NCBI RefSeq assembly: GCF_006861775.1
Contig: NZ_VDGG01000006.1
Span: 1 to 64,000 of the forward strand
Direction of reading: 5' to 3'
Length of the DNA: 64,000 nucleotides
Source: Psychrobacillus soli
GTDB taxonomy: Bacteria; Bacillota; Bacilli; Bacillales_A; Planococcaceae
Shown here: in pieces, positions 1 to 6,908 of the stretch
Position numbering within the stretch: the stretch's first letter is position 1
Layout of the letters: the number at the start of each line of letters is the position of its first letter
The notes under the pieces: generated by a model
Seen by the model: only the letters and a program-made list of their open reading frames with translations
The model's database searches: none
What the model was told of the DNA's origin: nothing
Position numbers and translations under genes: made by a program

Positions 1-92
1 TAATGAGACTTCTCAGGCGTCCGCCTAAGCGGCGGTGAAGGCTCATCGCTTACCCGGTGGAAAGCGTACGACTGCAGTGAAAATCCTAGCGG
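1..92 (-). repeat. Partial copy of the palindromic repeat, cut by the window edge
   Basis: This stretch is the reverse complement of much of 9115-9230. Shared blocks include CGCCTAAGCGGC, ACCCGGTGGAAAGCGT and the terminal part GAAAATC. The rest of the copy should lie left of the window. It has no open reading frame of interest. The element family is described at 9115-9247. Confidence 0.75.
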
Positions 93-129
93 TCACCTAA
101 TAGCTCTTTTACCGCGCAGTATCTCTATA

Positions 130-260
130 CAGTGTTGTATTTCAATGATATAAGTATCCAGTAAATAGCTATGAGCAATCAGATTGTTGGTGAAAGCAAC
201 GAACTTTATCCTAGTAAATGCTCCACTTATTTGGAGGCAACATTTTCTAATTTGGTTTTT
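130..260 (+). repeat. Degenerate copy of the long dispersed repeat
   Basis: The order of blocks TATCCAGTAAATAGCT, GAGCAATCA and GGTGAAAGCAAC parallels the copies at 19375-19735 and 27495-27890. Identity is clearly lower than between those two. No gene is visible between here and the terminator at 341-373. Confidence 0.5.
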
Positions 261-340
261 AAATTAGTGTAGTGGGCCTGATAAATTTAAATCTCCACTA
301 ACTGCAGATTCCAAATTAGCGCTTATAAATTTTATAAACA

Positions 341-373
341 TAAAAAAATCGGCGACCAGTTTTGGTCACCGAT
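341..373 (-). terminator. Rho-independent terminator of the predicted sRNA
   Basis: Read on the minus strand, the stem ATCGG-N-TGACCA type arms (348-358 with 363-373, one internal mismatch, GTTT loop) is followed by seven U residues (342-348). No protein gene on the minus strand ends here, so it must end a non-coding or very short transcript starting before position 520. Confidence 0.7.
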
Positions 374-485
374 ACAAATATATGCACGATCTTAACGTTG
401 AGGGGGGTTAAGTGTGCGAACATCAGCCACAATTTTGGAGAAAAGTCGCTGGTTAGAATCTTCCCCATTAAGAGTAAGTCTCTAT
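341..485 (-). ncRNA. Predicted Fur-controlled small RNA with a C-rich hairpin loop
   Basis: A good minus-strand promoter (-35 TTGACT, 17 nt, -10 TATCAT) overlaps a Fur box, and a strong terminator follows about 145 nt later with no convincing coding sequence between. In the RNA, CUUAAC and GUUAAG (minus copies of 407-412 and 391-396) pair and display a ten-base loop that is mostly C (complement of 397-406). Small RNAs of Gram-positive bacteria such as FsrA and the Rsa family use C-rich unpaired regions to cover Shine-Dalgarno sequences. By that logic this could be the iron-sparing sRNA of this organism. Homology to FsrA was not shown, only analogy of promoter control, size class and C-rich loop. 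Confidence 0.55.
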
Positions 486-491
486 ATGGTA

Positions 492-520
492 ATGATAATC
501 ATTTTCATTTAAAAAGTCAA
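492..520 (-). promoter_or_regulatory. Minus-strand sigma-A promoter of the predicted sRNA
   Basis: The -35 is TTGACT (515-520) and the -10 is TATCAT (492-497), with a 17-nt spacer. Transcription would start near 485 and run leftward to the terminator at 341-373. The Fur box covers the -10, as expected for repression by iron-loaded Fur. Confidence 0.6.
493..507. promoter_or_regulatory. Fur box
   Basis: TGATAATCATTTTCA matches the 7-1-7 Fur motif TGATAAT-N-ATTATCA with one mismatch. It overlaps the core of the leftward sRNA promoter. It also lies about 45-60 bp upstream of the fhuF-like start, so it may control both directions. Confidence 0.75.
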
Positions 521-551
521 CCATTTTGATAAAGTTTTGTATAATAAACGT

Positions 552-1244
552 ATGACTACTTTATCGAATGATCAAATCAGACAATTAAATAATTATAGTG
601 TGTATGTAGAACCTATTGGAACTCCCCTTTTCCATGCCAAAAACGTAGATAGTTCACTTTCCATGATTAAGTTAATCTCTAGCGCTCCGACTGATCCTAT
701 TGCTGCTTCTTTTTTCATGCGTAGAGTTGGTATGTTCATTTCCATGCAGTTTTATATGATGACGATGTACGATGAAATTTGGGATGGTCCACTAGAAGAT
801 TTAACGTTTTTCGCAACAACCGAGTATGGAAATAAAACAATAAGCACATATATACGAAAAGAACATTTTCGCGAGACAAGGGAAAATCGCTCAAAAGATG
901 TACAGCTAATTTGGGAGCATCAATGCTATCCAATTATTCAACAATTGCGCGCGATATGCAGCGTGTCACCTCTCACTCTATGGGAAAACGTCTTTGGCTA
1001 TTTACTTTGGCATTACTACGTTTTTTTCGATAATGAAGCAATTGCAGAACAAGCAAAGCATGATTGGGCAATTATGCAAGATGAATCCATTTGGACTACT
1101 TTTACTTCAAAATCATTTTTATCCAACTATTTGAAAGGGAAAAATCCAGCACATTTAATCAATAGCCCAGTTCGTACAACTTGTTGTTTTTCTAAGGATG
1201 TACCAGGACTTCAAAAATGTGGGTTTTGTCCATTTAATTCCTAA
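552..1244 (+). CDS. FhuF-like siderophore-iron reductase
   Basis: The product resembles the ferric iron reductase FhuF family, which releases iron from imported siderophores in the cytoplasm. The C-terminus has the family's [2Fe-2S] ligand pattern C-C-x10-C-x2-C (the four cysteines lie in the last 20 residues). The N-terminal part is weakly conserved, as usual. A Fur box upstream fits an iron-starvation role. The reading frame is open back to a TTG at 537, but that codon abuts a perfect -10 TATAAT at 540-545, so the ATG at 552 is the better start; this puts the start codon at or next to +1 and leaves no room for a ribosome binding site. Family assignment is fairly firm, substrate unknown. Confidence 0.8.
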   Translation: MTTLSNDQIRQLNNYSVYVEPIGTPLFHAKNVDSSLSMIKLISSAPTDPIAASFFMRRVGMFISMQFYMMTMYDEIWDGPLEDLTFFATTEYGNKTISTYIRKEHFRETRENRSKDVQLIWEHQCYPIIQQLRAICSVSPLTLWENVFGYLLWHYYVFFDNEAIAEQAKHDWAIMQDESIWTTFTSKSFLSNYLKGKNPAHLINSPVRTTCCFSKDVPGLQKCGFCPFNS

Positions 1245-1316
1245 AAAAAATATGCATGATTACTCTCCCTCTGGACATAACTATAAATGGTTCTAAGAAG
1301 AAAGGAGTGTATGTGA

Positions 1317-1631
1317 ATGGCAATGAATATTGATGACCGTCTAGATGCTAAGCTAAGTAGTATTAACTCGGAAGAAAAAGAAGAAATCCTTAAAAATTTC
1401 ACTACTTTTAAATCGTATTTAGCTAGTAAAGTTGCCGCTGGTGAAAAACTAGGTTTAAGTGAAGAAGCACTAGCTAAAGCTACGGAAAAAGTAGCAGGTT
1501 ACCTTGCAAAACATGAAGAGCCCCGTAACCGCGAAGAGCATCTCCTCCAACAACTTTGGAAAAGTGGAGACAAAGAACAACAACATGTGCTTAGTCACCT
1601 GCTTTTAAACCTTGTGAAAAATGAAGGATAA
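1317..1631 (+). CDS. DUF3243 family protein (YmfJ-like)
   Basis: This small, highly charged and probably helical cytoplasmic protein of 104 residues resembles YmfJ of Bacillus subtilis (DUF3243), whose function is unknown. Recognisable parts are the LSSINSEEKEEILKNF helix near the N-terminus and the C-terminal HVLSHLLLNLVKN. The start is set by AAAGGAG nine bases upstream. It overlaps the next small gene by 11 nt, suggesting translational coupling, and both end at the terminator at 1841-1873. Confidence 0.75.
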   Translation: MAMNIDDRLDAKLSSINSEEKEEILKNFTTFKSYLASKVAAGEKLGLSEEALAKATEKVAGYLAKHEEPRNREEHLLQQLWKSGDKEQQHVLSHLLLNLVKNEG

Positions 1632-1830
1632 AATCCGAAAAGATGCACAAGGACGCTTTCTAGATAATCCAGATGGCGTACGCACGACAAAAGAAAGCCT
1701 ATTTGATATGCACGAAGATATGCAAACAGTAGATCCTCTTCCTGTGGAAGAACTCAACATACAAGTGCAAGACGAGGCATTCCACCACCATACAAAAAAT
1801 CGTTCGTTAAGCGAAGAACGATACCCCTAA
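1621..1830 (+). CDS. Small hypothetical protein overlapping DUF3243 gene
   Basis: I do not recognise this 69-residue acidic, hydrophilic protein. Its ATG lies inside the last codons of the preceding gene (ATGAAGGATAA), so it could be translated by re-initiation; there is no independent strong ribosome binding site. It ends 10 bases before a strong terminator, which fits a real two-gene unit. No membrane segment or motif is visible. It could also be a chance ORF. Confidence 0.45.
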   Translation: MKDKIRKDAQGRFLDNPDGVRTTKESLFDMHEDMQTVDPLPVEELNIQVQDEAFHHHTKNRSLSEERYP

Positions 1831-1840
1831 AACGTAAAAA

Positions 1841-1873
1841 ACTTGCCTGAATCCCCTCAGGCAAGCTTTTTTA
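1841..1873. terminator. Bidirectional terminator between DUF3243 unit and bioY
   Basis: The arms CTTGCCTGA and TCAGGCAAG form a GC-rich stem with A-rich and T-rich flanks on both sides. It serves the rightward small genes and the leftward bioY gene, whose stop codon overlaps it. Confidence 0.85.
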
Positions 1874-2410
1874 TATTAGTTTTGCGGCAACTAAGCGATT
1901 TCTTATGAGAATCCCTATAATCGCAGCTACGATTGCTTTTACTAGATCCGGCAAAATAAAAGGAATCATGCCTCCTTTAAATGCTCCATTCCAAGGTAAA
2001 TCGGCAGCTACTTTCAACCAAATGGACCCTAGAACTAAAATAATCAATACAGCAATCATATTCGCGATAATTGCTTGTACTTTTGTATGTCCGAAATTCT
2101 CTAAATACCACCCAATAAATAATGCAGCAGGAATAATAGCGACAATATAGCCTCCAGTTGGACCTAACACAACTCCAAATCCGCCTTTCATCCCTGCAAA
2201 TACAGGAATACCGATAACCCCCATCAACACGTACACTGCAACAGCAAGGGCACCGTATTTTGCCCCTAAAATGTTTGCTGTTAACATTACCGCTATCGTC
2301 ATTAACGTAAATGGTACCGGCGGAATATTAATTATTATCTGTGCAGCAACTGCTATAATTGCAGCAAATAATGCAGCTACAATCATCATTTTTAAACGTT
2401 CATTTCTCAT
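1871..2410 (-). CDS. bioY: Biotin transporter substrate-binding subunit BioY
   Basis: BioY is the membrane S component that captures biotin for an energy-coupling factor (ECF) transporter. The 179-residue protein has about six hydrophobic segments and the family signature around residues 50-95 (ILGAKYGALAVAVYVLMG, then GGFGVVLGPTGGYI). It stands alone between two terminators, so it would rely on a shared ECF core encoded elsewhere or at 20.1-22.5 kb. GGGGGAAA precedes the ATG. A perfect BirA-type operator lies just upstream (2431-2465), so expression should fall when biotin is plentiful. A second bioY occurs at 26716-27267. Confidence 0.93.
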   Translation of the reverse strand: MRNERLKMMIVAALFAAIIAVAAQIIINIPPVPFTLMTIAVMLTANILGAKYGALAVAVYVLMGVIGIPVFAGMKGGFGVVLGPTGGYIVAIIPAALFIGWYLENFGHTKVQAIIANMIAVLIILVLGSIWLKVAADLPWNGAFKGGMIPFILPDLVKAIVAAIIGILIRNRLVAAKLI

Positions 2411-2430
2411 ATTATTTCCCCCGATGTAAA

Positions 2431-2465
2431 ATGAGTTAACTACACAACATTAAACGTTAACTCAT
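2431..2465. promoter_or_regulatory. BirA operator of bioY
   Basis: ATGAGTTAAC and GTTAACTCAT are perfect 10-bp inverted arms separated by exactly 15 bp, which is the layout of BirA operators in Bacillales (GTTAAC half sites, about 15-bp spacing). It sits 21-55 bp upstream of the bioY start. Confidence 0.88.
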
Positions 2466-2502
2466 TTTCATCATAATTAAAAAGTAAGTTCACGTCAATA
2501 GA

Positions 2503-2541
2503 GAAAAACAGAGTTCCCATAAAAATGAGAACTCTGTTTTT
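2503..2541 (-). terminator. Terminator after the DUF1992 gene
   Basis: CAGAGTTC (2509-2516) and GAACTCTG (2529-2536) form the stem. Leftward reading gives a run of U after the stem. It overlaps the stop codon of the DUF1992 gene. Confidence 0.85.
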
Positions 2542-2848
2542 ACCATCTTTGACTAGCTGCTTCGATTGTTTCTAAGCGAACGGTACCTTTTTGCATAGGA
2601 GGTGGACAGGATTTGTTATATTCCATTATTTTTTCGTTCAGCTTTGTTACTCGGAACTGCAAACCATCCTTTTGTCCATTTGTATACTTTTCGGTAATAT
2701 CTTTTAATTCATCGCGAATCGCGTGTTGTAACTTTAGCCAATGAGGTTTAAAGCCCGCATCCTTCGCTATCTTTTGAAAATGTTGAAATAGGTCTCCTGA
2801 AAAATAATCAGCTGGTAATGGTTTTCCTTGCCCTTTTAAATTATCCAT
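2540..2848 (-). CDS. DUF1992 (DnaJ-homologue C28 domain) protein, 5' end probably frameshifted
   Basis: The product carries the DUF1992 signature DNLKGQGKPLP near its N-terminus. In the same frame the codons upstream of this ATG still encode family-like sequence (DLIGDILRDYEKTGG), back to a stop at 2924-2926, but that segment contains no ATG, GTG or TTG. One base out of frame there is an ATG at 2924-2922 with a GAGGG ribosome binding site eight bases before it; it reads MDKQFQ and then stops. A one-base indel in the A/T-rich stretch around 2905-2920 would join the two. So either the gene is recently damaged, or the read has an indel error, or a shortened protein starts at 2848. The cellular role of the family is unknown. 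Confidence 0.7.
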   Translation of the reverse strand: MDNLKGQGKPLPADYFSGDLFQHFQKIAKDAGFKPHWLKLQHAIRDELKDITEKYTNGQKDGLQFRVTKLNEKIMEYNKSCPPPMQKGTVRLETIEAASQRW

Positions 2849-3014
2849 ACCGCCCGTTTTTTCATAATCTCTTAGGATATCCCCGATTAAATCATTACTT
2901 GGTTTATTGAAATTGTTTATCCATTAGTCGAACCCTCATTTCATCAAGTGAATATGTGGTGCTTTTCTAATAAAAACATAATTTCGCTTAAGTTTTAGAT
3001 CATCGTGCCATCTT

Positions 3015-4094
3015 CTAAACAGATTCCGTTGCGGCTTCTTTAATTTCTCCTCGGTGTGCATAAATATTTTTTAGTATCGCTTTTATTACTGCATAAGTAG
3101 GAACCCCTAAAATAATCCCCCATAATCCTGCAATATTTCCCGCTGCTAAAATAATCGTAATGACAGTCAAAGGATGAATATCTAATGATTTACCCATTAC
3201 ATTGGGTGTAATGAGATTGCTTTCAATTTGCTGCGAAACGAGCATAATAATCGCTACATAAATCGCCAGCTTTGGCTCTTGATAAAATGCGATAATAAGT
3301 GCTGGTACAAGCGCAATATAAGGTCCTAAAAATGGGATCACGTTCATCATCATCCCAAATACACCAAGCAATAATGCATATTCAAGTCTAATCGCGGAAT
3401 ACCCAATGAATAACATGACGCCAACTAAAAAGCTGACAAATAATTGTCCTTGAATATAAGAACGTAATACATCGTCAATATCAGCTAATGTTTTGCGAAT
3501 CCAAGTTTTCTTATCCCCTCTAAAGAAATTCGCTATAAAAGGAGCAAACTTTTCATGATCCTTCAACATATACACAAGGAAAAACGGAACAAGAACAAAT
3601 AAGAAAACACCTTGGAACACATTTTGGATAAACTTGATCAATAACGAACCAGCACCAACCGCAATCGTATCTACCTTACCCGACACTTCTGTAATTGTTT
3701 TTTGCAGAAACTCTGGAAATCGCTCTTGGTTGTCAGATACATACTCCGAAAATTGCAGTACTTCCGACACAATCTCCGGTGTATTTTTCACAAGCGCGTT
3801 TACTTGTTTTGTTAAAGGGGGGCCGACTAATCCATAAAAACCCCACCCAACTAATCCAATCACTACAAACACGGACAGTATACTAGCCCATCTTGGAAAT
3901 TTTAAAGACTCTAACCATTTTAAAAGTGGTTTTGTTAAATAAAACAAAACGCCTCCTATCAGTAATGGCATAAAGATCGTTTGTCCGATAATAACGAATG
4001 GCGAAAAAATACTTTTTACTTGCATAAATAAAAAAATAATTAATAATGTCAATAGTATTGCAACACCTATTTGAAACCAACGCTTATTTGTCAC
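3015..4094 (-). CDS. AI-2E family transporter (YubA/YueF-like)
   Basis: This integral membrane protein belongs to the AI-2 exporter superfamily, which includes B. subtilis YubA and YueF. It has two N-terminal hydrophobic segments, a soluble region near residues 95-150, and a C-terminal bundle with the typical PFLGPYIALVPA and ITPNVMGKSLDIHPL motifs around residues 255-320. Length (about 360) is normal. Proposed substrates in the family range from AI-2 to sodium/protons, so transport function here is open. The frame extends to a TTG at 4097; the GTG at 4094 has better spacing from AAGGATG. It is a single-gene unit. Confidence 0.88.
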   Translation of the reverse strand: MTNKRWFQIGVAILLTLLIIFLFMQVKSIFSPFVIIGQTIFMPLLIGGVLFYLTKPLLKWLESLKFPRWASILSVFVVIGLVGWGFYGLVGPPLTKQVNALVKNTPEIVSEVLQFSEYVSDNQERFPEFLQKTITEVSGKVDTIAVGAGSLLIKFIQNVFQGVFLFVLVPFFLVYMLKDHEKFAPFIANFFRGDKKTWIRKTLADIDDVLRSYIQGQLFVSFLVGVMLFIGYSAIRLEYALLLGVFGMMMNVIPFLGPYIALVPALIIAFYQEPKLAIYVAIIMLVSQQIESNLITPNVMGKSLDIHPLTVITIILAAGNIAGLWGIILGVPTYAVIKAILKNIYAHRGEIKEAATESV

Positions 4095-4230
4095 CAACGC
4101 TCACATCCTTACTTTTTACTCCTTAATAGAATATACGATTCCCTATCATGGAGGTTTCACATTATTATGTATCTTACCATTTTTTCCTGTAAACTAATAA
4201 TAGAATCTTGCTCTTGAAAGGATATTACGT

Positions 4231-4674
4231 ATGGAATATTACAAGGAACTTCGAAAATATGTTGGGCATAGTCCGCTAATACTTCCAGGCTCTGCTGTGC
4301 TTATAGTAAATGAGAAAAATGAAGTATTGCTTCAAGAAAGAGAACTTGGAGTTTACGGCTTGCCAGGTGGGTTAATGGAGCTTGGAGAAAGTTTAGAAGA
4401 TACCGCACGCCGTGAAGTTTTAGAAGAAACGGGATTACATATTGGAGGACTAACATTATGTCATGTGTATTCCGGTCCAGACTATTATATAGAAAATCCT
4501 AATGGAGACACTTTTTATGCGGTAACCGCAGTTTATAAAACAAAGGAATACAAGGGAGAACTTGCTCCGGATGGGATTGAAACTTTAAGTCTCCAATTTT
4601 TTAATCCGAATAACCTACCAAGTGGGTTATTGCCATCTTATCGAACATTTATTGAAAACGAGCTTGGAGTTTAG
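4231..4674 (+). CDS. NUDIX hydrolase
   Basis: The 147-residue protein has a complete Nudix box (G-x5-E-x7-REVLEETG, about residues 46-68), which binds the divalent metal and hydrolyses a nucleoside diphosphate linked to another moiety. The central YSGPDYYIENPNGD segment resembles ADP-ribose or NADH-type Nudix proteins of Bacilli, but the substrate cannot be told from sequence. GAAAGGAT precedes the ATG at normal spacing. The stop codon lies in the loop of the terminator hairpin at 4657-4691. Confidence 0.87.
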   Translation: MEYYKELRKYVGHSPLILPGSAVLIVNEKNEVLLQERELGVYGLPGGLMELGESLEDTARREVLEETGLHIGGLTLCHVYSGPDYYIENPNGDTFYAVTAVYKTKEYKGELAPDGIETLSLQFFNPNNLPSGLLPSYRTFIENELGV

Positions 4675-4691
4675 TTCACTCCAAGCTCGTT
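4657..4691. terminator. Terminator at the end of the NUDIX gene
   Basis: AACGAGCTTGGAGT and ACTCCAAGCTCGTT form a perfect 14-bp stem with a 7-nt loop that contains the NUDIX stop codon. It may also act leftward for dbpA. Confidence 0.85.
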
Positions 4692-4735
4692 TATGTGGTG
4701 CTCGTTCCTGGTTATGTGGTACTCATTTCTATTTA
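4691..4735. repeat. Two-unit degenerate tandem repeat of about 21 nt
   Basis: TTATGTGGTGCTCGTTCCT is followed directly by TTATGTGGTACTCATTTCT, then the repeat breaks off. It lies between two convergent genes. Similar period but unrelated sequence is seen at 19465-19585 and 48145-48190. Confidence 0.6.
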
Positions 4736-6165
4736 TGCGCAATATGCACTTTTAGTAATTTGCCTTTAACAGTTGTGTTTCGCATCGTTTTTAAAACAAG
4801 TGGGCCTTTGCCATTTAGTATTTCTACGTAGGTTACATTGTCTTGGATTGTAATAATACCGATATCGTCTGCAGACATTCCGTTTATTTTAGCTATGGTA
4901 CCAACGAAATCTACTGCGCGAAGTTTCTTCTTCTTACCACCATTGAAATATAGTTTGGTGATATTGGCATTTAATTGTTCGCTTTTTGATTTTTTTATTT
5001 CTGGCTGTTCTTGCATCTTCAAGTCAAATGCAGTGCGATTTTTTGCCACTTCTTCCGCTGATAACGCAGGACCAACTGGAATTTCAAAGCCAATAAAGCC
5101 TTCAATTTCTTTTACAAATTTATCCTCGTGTGGCGTAGCAAGCATAATTGATTTTCCGCTACGACCAGCACGTCCCGTTCTACCAGTACGATGCACATAG
5201 CTTTCTTGCTCTAGTGGCACATCATAATGAACAACATGCGTAATATCTTCAATATCAATTCCTCGAGCCGCAACATCTGTAGCGATTAAATAGCGGAAAT
5301 CGCCTTTTCTGAAGTCATCCATTACTTCAAAGCGGTCTTCCTGCATCATACCGCCATGAATTTTATCTGCCGTATATCCTTTTTCGTCTAATATGTCTAC
5401 AAGTTGTTCCACTCGTTCTTTTGTACGACAAAAGATTATGCAACTGTCAGGGTTTTCAATAATCGTTAGTTTTTCGAGGAATGAAAGCTTAAGTTCCTCC
5501 TGCACTACATACTTCACATGCGCAATATCCGGAGCATTTTCTTCGGCAGCATCGATTTCAATCGAAACGGGTTGCTTCATATACTTACTACTCAACTTTT
5601 TGATCTCATCAGATAAAGTAGCTGAAAATAACATTGTTGTGCGTTTTGAAGGAAGTAATTTAATGATTGATGTAACTTGTTCCAAAAAGCCCATATTCAG
5701 CATTTCATCTGCTTCATCAATGACTAGATATTCGATTTTCGATACATCTAGCGTCCCTTTTTCAATATGGTCAAGAACTCGTCCTGGTGTCCCCACAACT
5801 ATATGTGTTTTTTGTTTTAATGCAAGCTTCTGTTTCGCAAATGGTGATTTCCCATATAGGGCTAGTCCTTTTACACGCTTATAACGCCCGATATTCGTAA
5901 TATCTTCTTGAACTTGAACAGCTAGTTCTCTTGTCGGTACCAGTACTAGTGCTTGTGGTTTGTTTTCTTCCCATTCAACCAGTTCACATAGTGGCGTTGC
6001 AAACGCTGCTGTTTTTCCGCTACCGGTTTTTGATTTCACCAAAATGTCTTGTTTTTCGAGTGCAACAGGAATGACTTTCTGTTGTACTTCCGTCGGCTCT
6101 GTATAACCTAATTGTTCGATTGCTCGTAAAATCTTTTCGTCTAATTTTAGTTCGTTAAAATGCAC
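4729..6165 (-). CDS. dbpA: DEAD-box RNA helicase DbpA (YxiN-type)
   Basis: This ATP-dependent RNA helicase acts in assembly of the large ribosomal subunit. It has the core motifs SKTGSGKT (I), PTRELA (Ia), DEAD (II), SAT (III), ARGID (V) and [10 protein letters not shown] (VI). The C-terminus carries the DbpA RNA-binding domain ([19 protein letters not shown]), which in YxiN/DbpA recognises hairpin 92 of 23S rRNA. The frame is open to an ATG at 6192, but AGGAG lies at proper distance from the GTG at 6165, and the protein from there starts MHFNELKL as expected for the family. It lies directly downstream of the cupin gene, probably in the same transcript. Confidence 0.92.
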   Translation of the reverse strand: MHFNELKLDEKILRAIEQLGYTEPTEVQQKVIPVALEKQDILVKSKTGSGKTAAFATPLCELVEWEENKPQALVLVPTRELAVQVQEDITNIGRYKRVKGLALYGKSPFAKQKLALKQKTHIVVGTPGRVLDHIEKGTLDVSKIEYLVIDEADEMLNMGFLEQVTSIIKLLPSKRTTMLFSATLSDEIKKLSSKYMKQPVSIEIDAAEENAPDIAHVKYVVQEELKLSFLEKLTIIENPDSCIIFCRTKERVEQLVDILDEKGYTADKIHGGMMQEDRFEVMDDFRKGDFRYLIATDVAARGIDIEDITHVVHYDVPLEQESYVHRTGRTGRAGRSGKSIMLATPHEDKFVKEIEGFIGFEIPVGPALSAEEVAKNRTAFDLKMQEQPEIKKSKSEQLNANITKLYFNGGKKKKLRAVDFVGTIAKINGMSADDIGIITIQDNVTYVEILNGKGPLVLKTMRNTTVKGKLLKVHIAHK

Positions 6166-6181
6166 TATGCATAATCTCCTC

Positions 6182-6481
6182 TTAATTTCCAATTTTAATA
6201 ACGATTACGTCTGCATCTTCCATTGCTTTTAATGCATGTTTTTCTAGGGGATTCATATGAAGGATGTGTCCTGTCGTTACTAGTTGTTCCACGCCATCTA
6301 CTGTAAATAATATTTTACCTTTTCTAACAACAATTAAAACATATTCTTTAGCATCATGTTCTTTTATTTCTTCTCCTGATCGCAATTGAATATTCATCAC
6401 TTGATAGTTGTCAAATTGAACCACTTTCGACACATGCTTCTCTTTTTCTTCCAATAAGTACGGCGTTTCGATTAAATTCAT
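6182..6481 (-). CDS. Small cupin-domain protein
   Basis: The roughly 100-residue product is a single cupin barrel (motif [21 protein letters not shown] followed by the second motif [14 protein letters not shown]). Only some of the usual metal ligands are present (H at EEIKEHD, E, and H at EKH), so metal binding is uncertain. GGGAGGAG eight bases before the ATG at 6481 fixes the start, although the frame is open to 6502. It precedes dbpA with the stop next to the dbpA ribosome binding site. Its substrate or ligand is unknown. Confidence 0.75.
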   Translation of the reverse strand: MNLIETPYLLEEKEKHVSKVVQFDNYQVMNIQLRSGEEIKEHDAKEYVLIVVRKGKILFTVDGVEQLVTTGHILHMNPLEKHALKAMEDADVIVIKIGN

Positions 6482-6686
6482 GCGTACTCCTCCCAAAACC
6501 AATCTCTTAACACTATCATATACAATAATTTCTGGAAATCAAAAAGTGCACCTTGTTGTCCGGTGATTTTTTCCGAAGCTTACTACCAATTACATCTAAT
6601 AATCCCTATCACGCATTTTAATAGTTTATTTATGTTATAATAGAAGTATCGCTATTTGCGGAATAAACTAGAATAGAGGCAGATAC

Positions 6687-6908
6687 ATGAGTTTCCAACG
6701 ACAACCAAAAGAAGTTTCCGACTTCGTAGCAGCACGGAAAATTGATGAGAAGATCTCTTTTTCTCGTAACGATCACGAAGTACAAGGCACTATCTTCAAA
6801 ATTTTAGAACACTCAGTTATTGTTGAAATATCTACAGAAGATGCGAAGAAGATTAATGTACCTTCTAATTTAACAGTAGTGTCACATAAAAACTATACGG
6901 TGGTATAA
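6687..6908 (+). CDS. DUF2187 family protein (YkvS-like)
   Basis: This 73-residue protein has the DUF2187 sequence pattern: ISFSRNDHEVQGTIFKILEHSVIVEIS followed by LTVVSHKNYTVV. It is probably a small beta-barrel of the KOW/SH3-like type, with no established function. AGAGGCAG precedes the ATG. Its last 16 bases overlap the 3' end of recQ on the other strand, so the two transcripts converge head-on without an intervening terminator. Confidence 0.8.
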   Translation: MSFQRQPKEVSDFVAARKIDEKISFSRNDHEVQGTIFKILEHSVIVEISTEDAKKINVPSNLTVVSHKNYTVV

